Source: Rhodospirillales bacterium (GTDB taxonomy: Bacteria > Pseudomonadota > Alphaproteobacteria > Bin95). From it: a stretch of DNA of 41,689 nucleotides. The notes under the pieces are model-generated. The model saw only the letters and a list, made by a program, of their open reading frames with translations. It was not told where the DNA came from and did not search any database. Of this stretch, positions 41,576 to 41,689 are shown one piece after another. Within the stretch, counting starts at the first letter, position 1. Each line of letters opens with the position of its first letter. The stretch lies in contig VMCJ01000020.1 of the NCBI GenBank assembly GCA_008081395.1, positions 1-41,689 on the forward strand. Reading direction: 5' to 3'. The position numbers and the translations under genes were made by a program.

Positions 41576-41689
41576 TCATCAAATATGTCAACTCAGCATT
41601 TTATAATTCAATTATTTTTGCAGACATTTATATTGATTTTTTGAATTAAATTTCATACCGAAATAGAGTTTTTATTATAATATGGGTGT

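Noticed and set aside
1-41689. tRNA genes, CRISPR arrays, insertion sequences, prophage modules
   Set aside because: Reading the intergenic gaps on both strands showed no cloverleaf, no regularly spaced repeats, and no transposase or integrase product.

Overview
The window reads as a chromosomal segment of an alphaproteobacterium of moderate GC content, probably a free-living (marine-type) lineage related to the Rhodospirillales or SAR116 group. The class rests on alphaproteobacterial markers and gene order: ftsE-ftsX-plsC beside a divergent MJ0042 zinc-ribbon gene, ubiG divergent from lysC, ptsP-rodZ-ispG-hisS-prfA-prmC followed by a DUF4167 gene, COQ9, PaaI-type thioesterase-rplM-rpsI, and a type 2 argC. 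The lineage within the class is inference only. No tRNA, rRNA, CRISPR array, transposase or integrase was found.

Left part (1-8 kb): the tail of a probable glutathione S-transferase, a class III CoA-transferase, a ChaC-like gamma-glutamylcyclotransferase whose 3' end overlaps plsC on the opposite strand, the ftsE-ftsX-plsC unit, a zinc-ribbon membrane protein, aroQ, an HSL-like esterase, and ubiG.

Central core (7.9-24.1 kb): on the plus strand lysC, a nitronate monooxygenase-like flavoprotein, ptsP (EI-Ntr), rodZ, ispG, hisS, prfA, prmC and a DUF4167 gene, several with ATGA overlaps. A PhyH dioxygenase follows, then rpsU on the minus strand, def-COQ9, a lytic transglycosylase lipoprotein, two small hypothetical genes, and the rplM-rpsI operon with a recognisable promoter and terminator.

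Accessory/catabolic stretch (24.2-35 kb): a hotdog thioesterase, a crotonase-fold protein lacking both catalytic glutamates, an LLM flavin oxidoreductase, a split ThDP-dependent decarboxylase of the sulfopyruvate/phosphonopyruvate type (two subunits) overlapping an MFS transporter gene, a divergent HcaT-like MFS transporter, argC, a gamma-carbonic anhydrase-like protein, a FAH-fold hydrolase/dehydratase, a TIGR03084-type protein and an RraA-family aldolase-like protein. These suggest organic-acid scavenging, but no complete pathway can be read.

Right part (35-41.7 kb): a MetA acyltransferase with the acetyl-CoA-type Glu111, overlapping an uncharacterised P-loop protein; then a compact tsaE-tsaB-tsaC-tsaD run holding all four core bacterial t6A tRNA-modification genes; a TauD-like dioxygenase; and a VOC protein that appears to have lost its N-terminus. 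Beyond about 41,060 the DNA becomes markedly AT-rich and holds only a 49-residue reading frame and a 65-residue four-cysteine protein, suggesting the edge of an acquired segment.

Most of the window is ordinary core genome. The less ordinary items are the P-loop/metA pair, the complete tsa cluster, the split decarboxylase with its transporter, the altered crotonase and the AT-rich right end.
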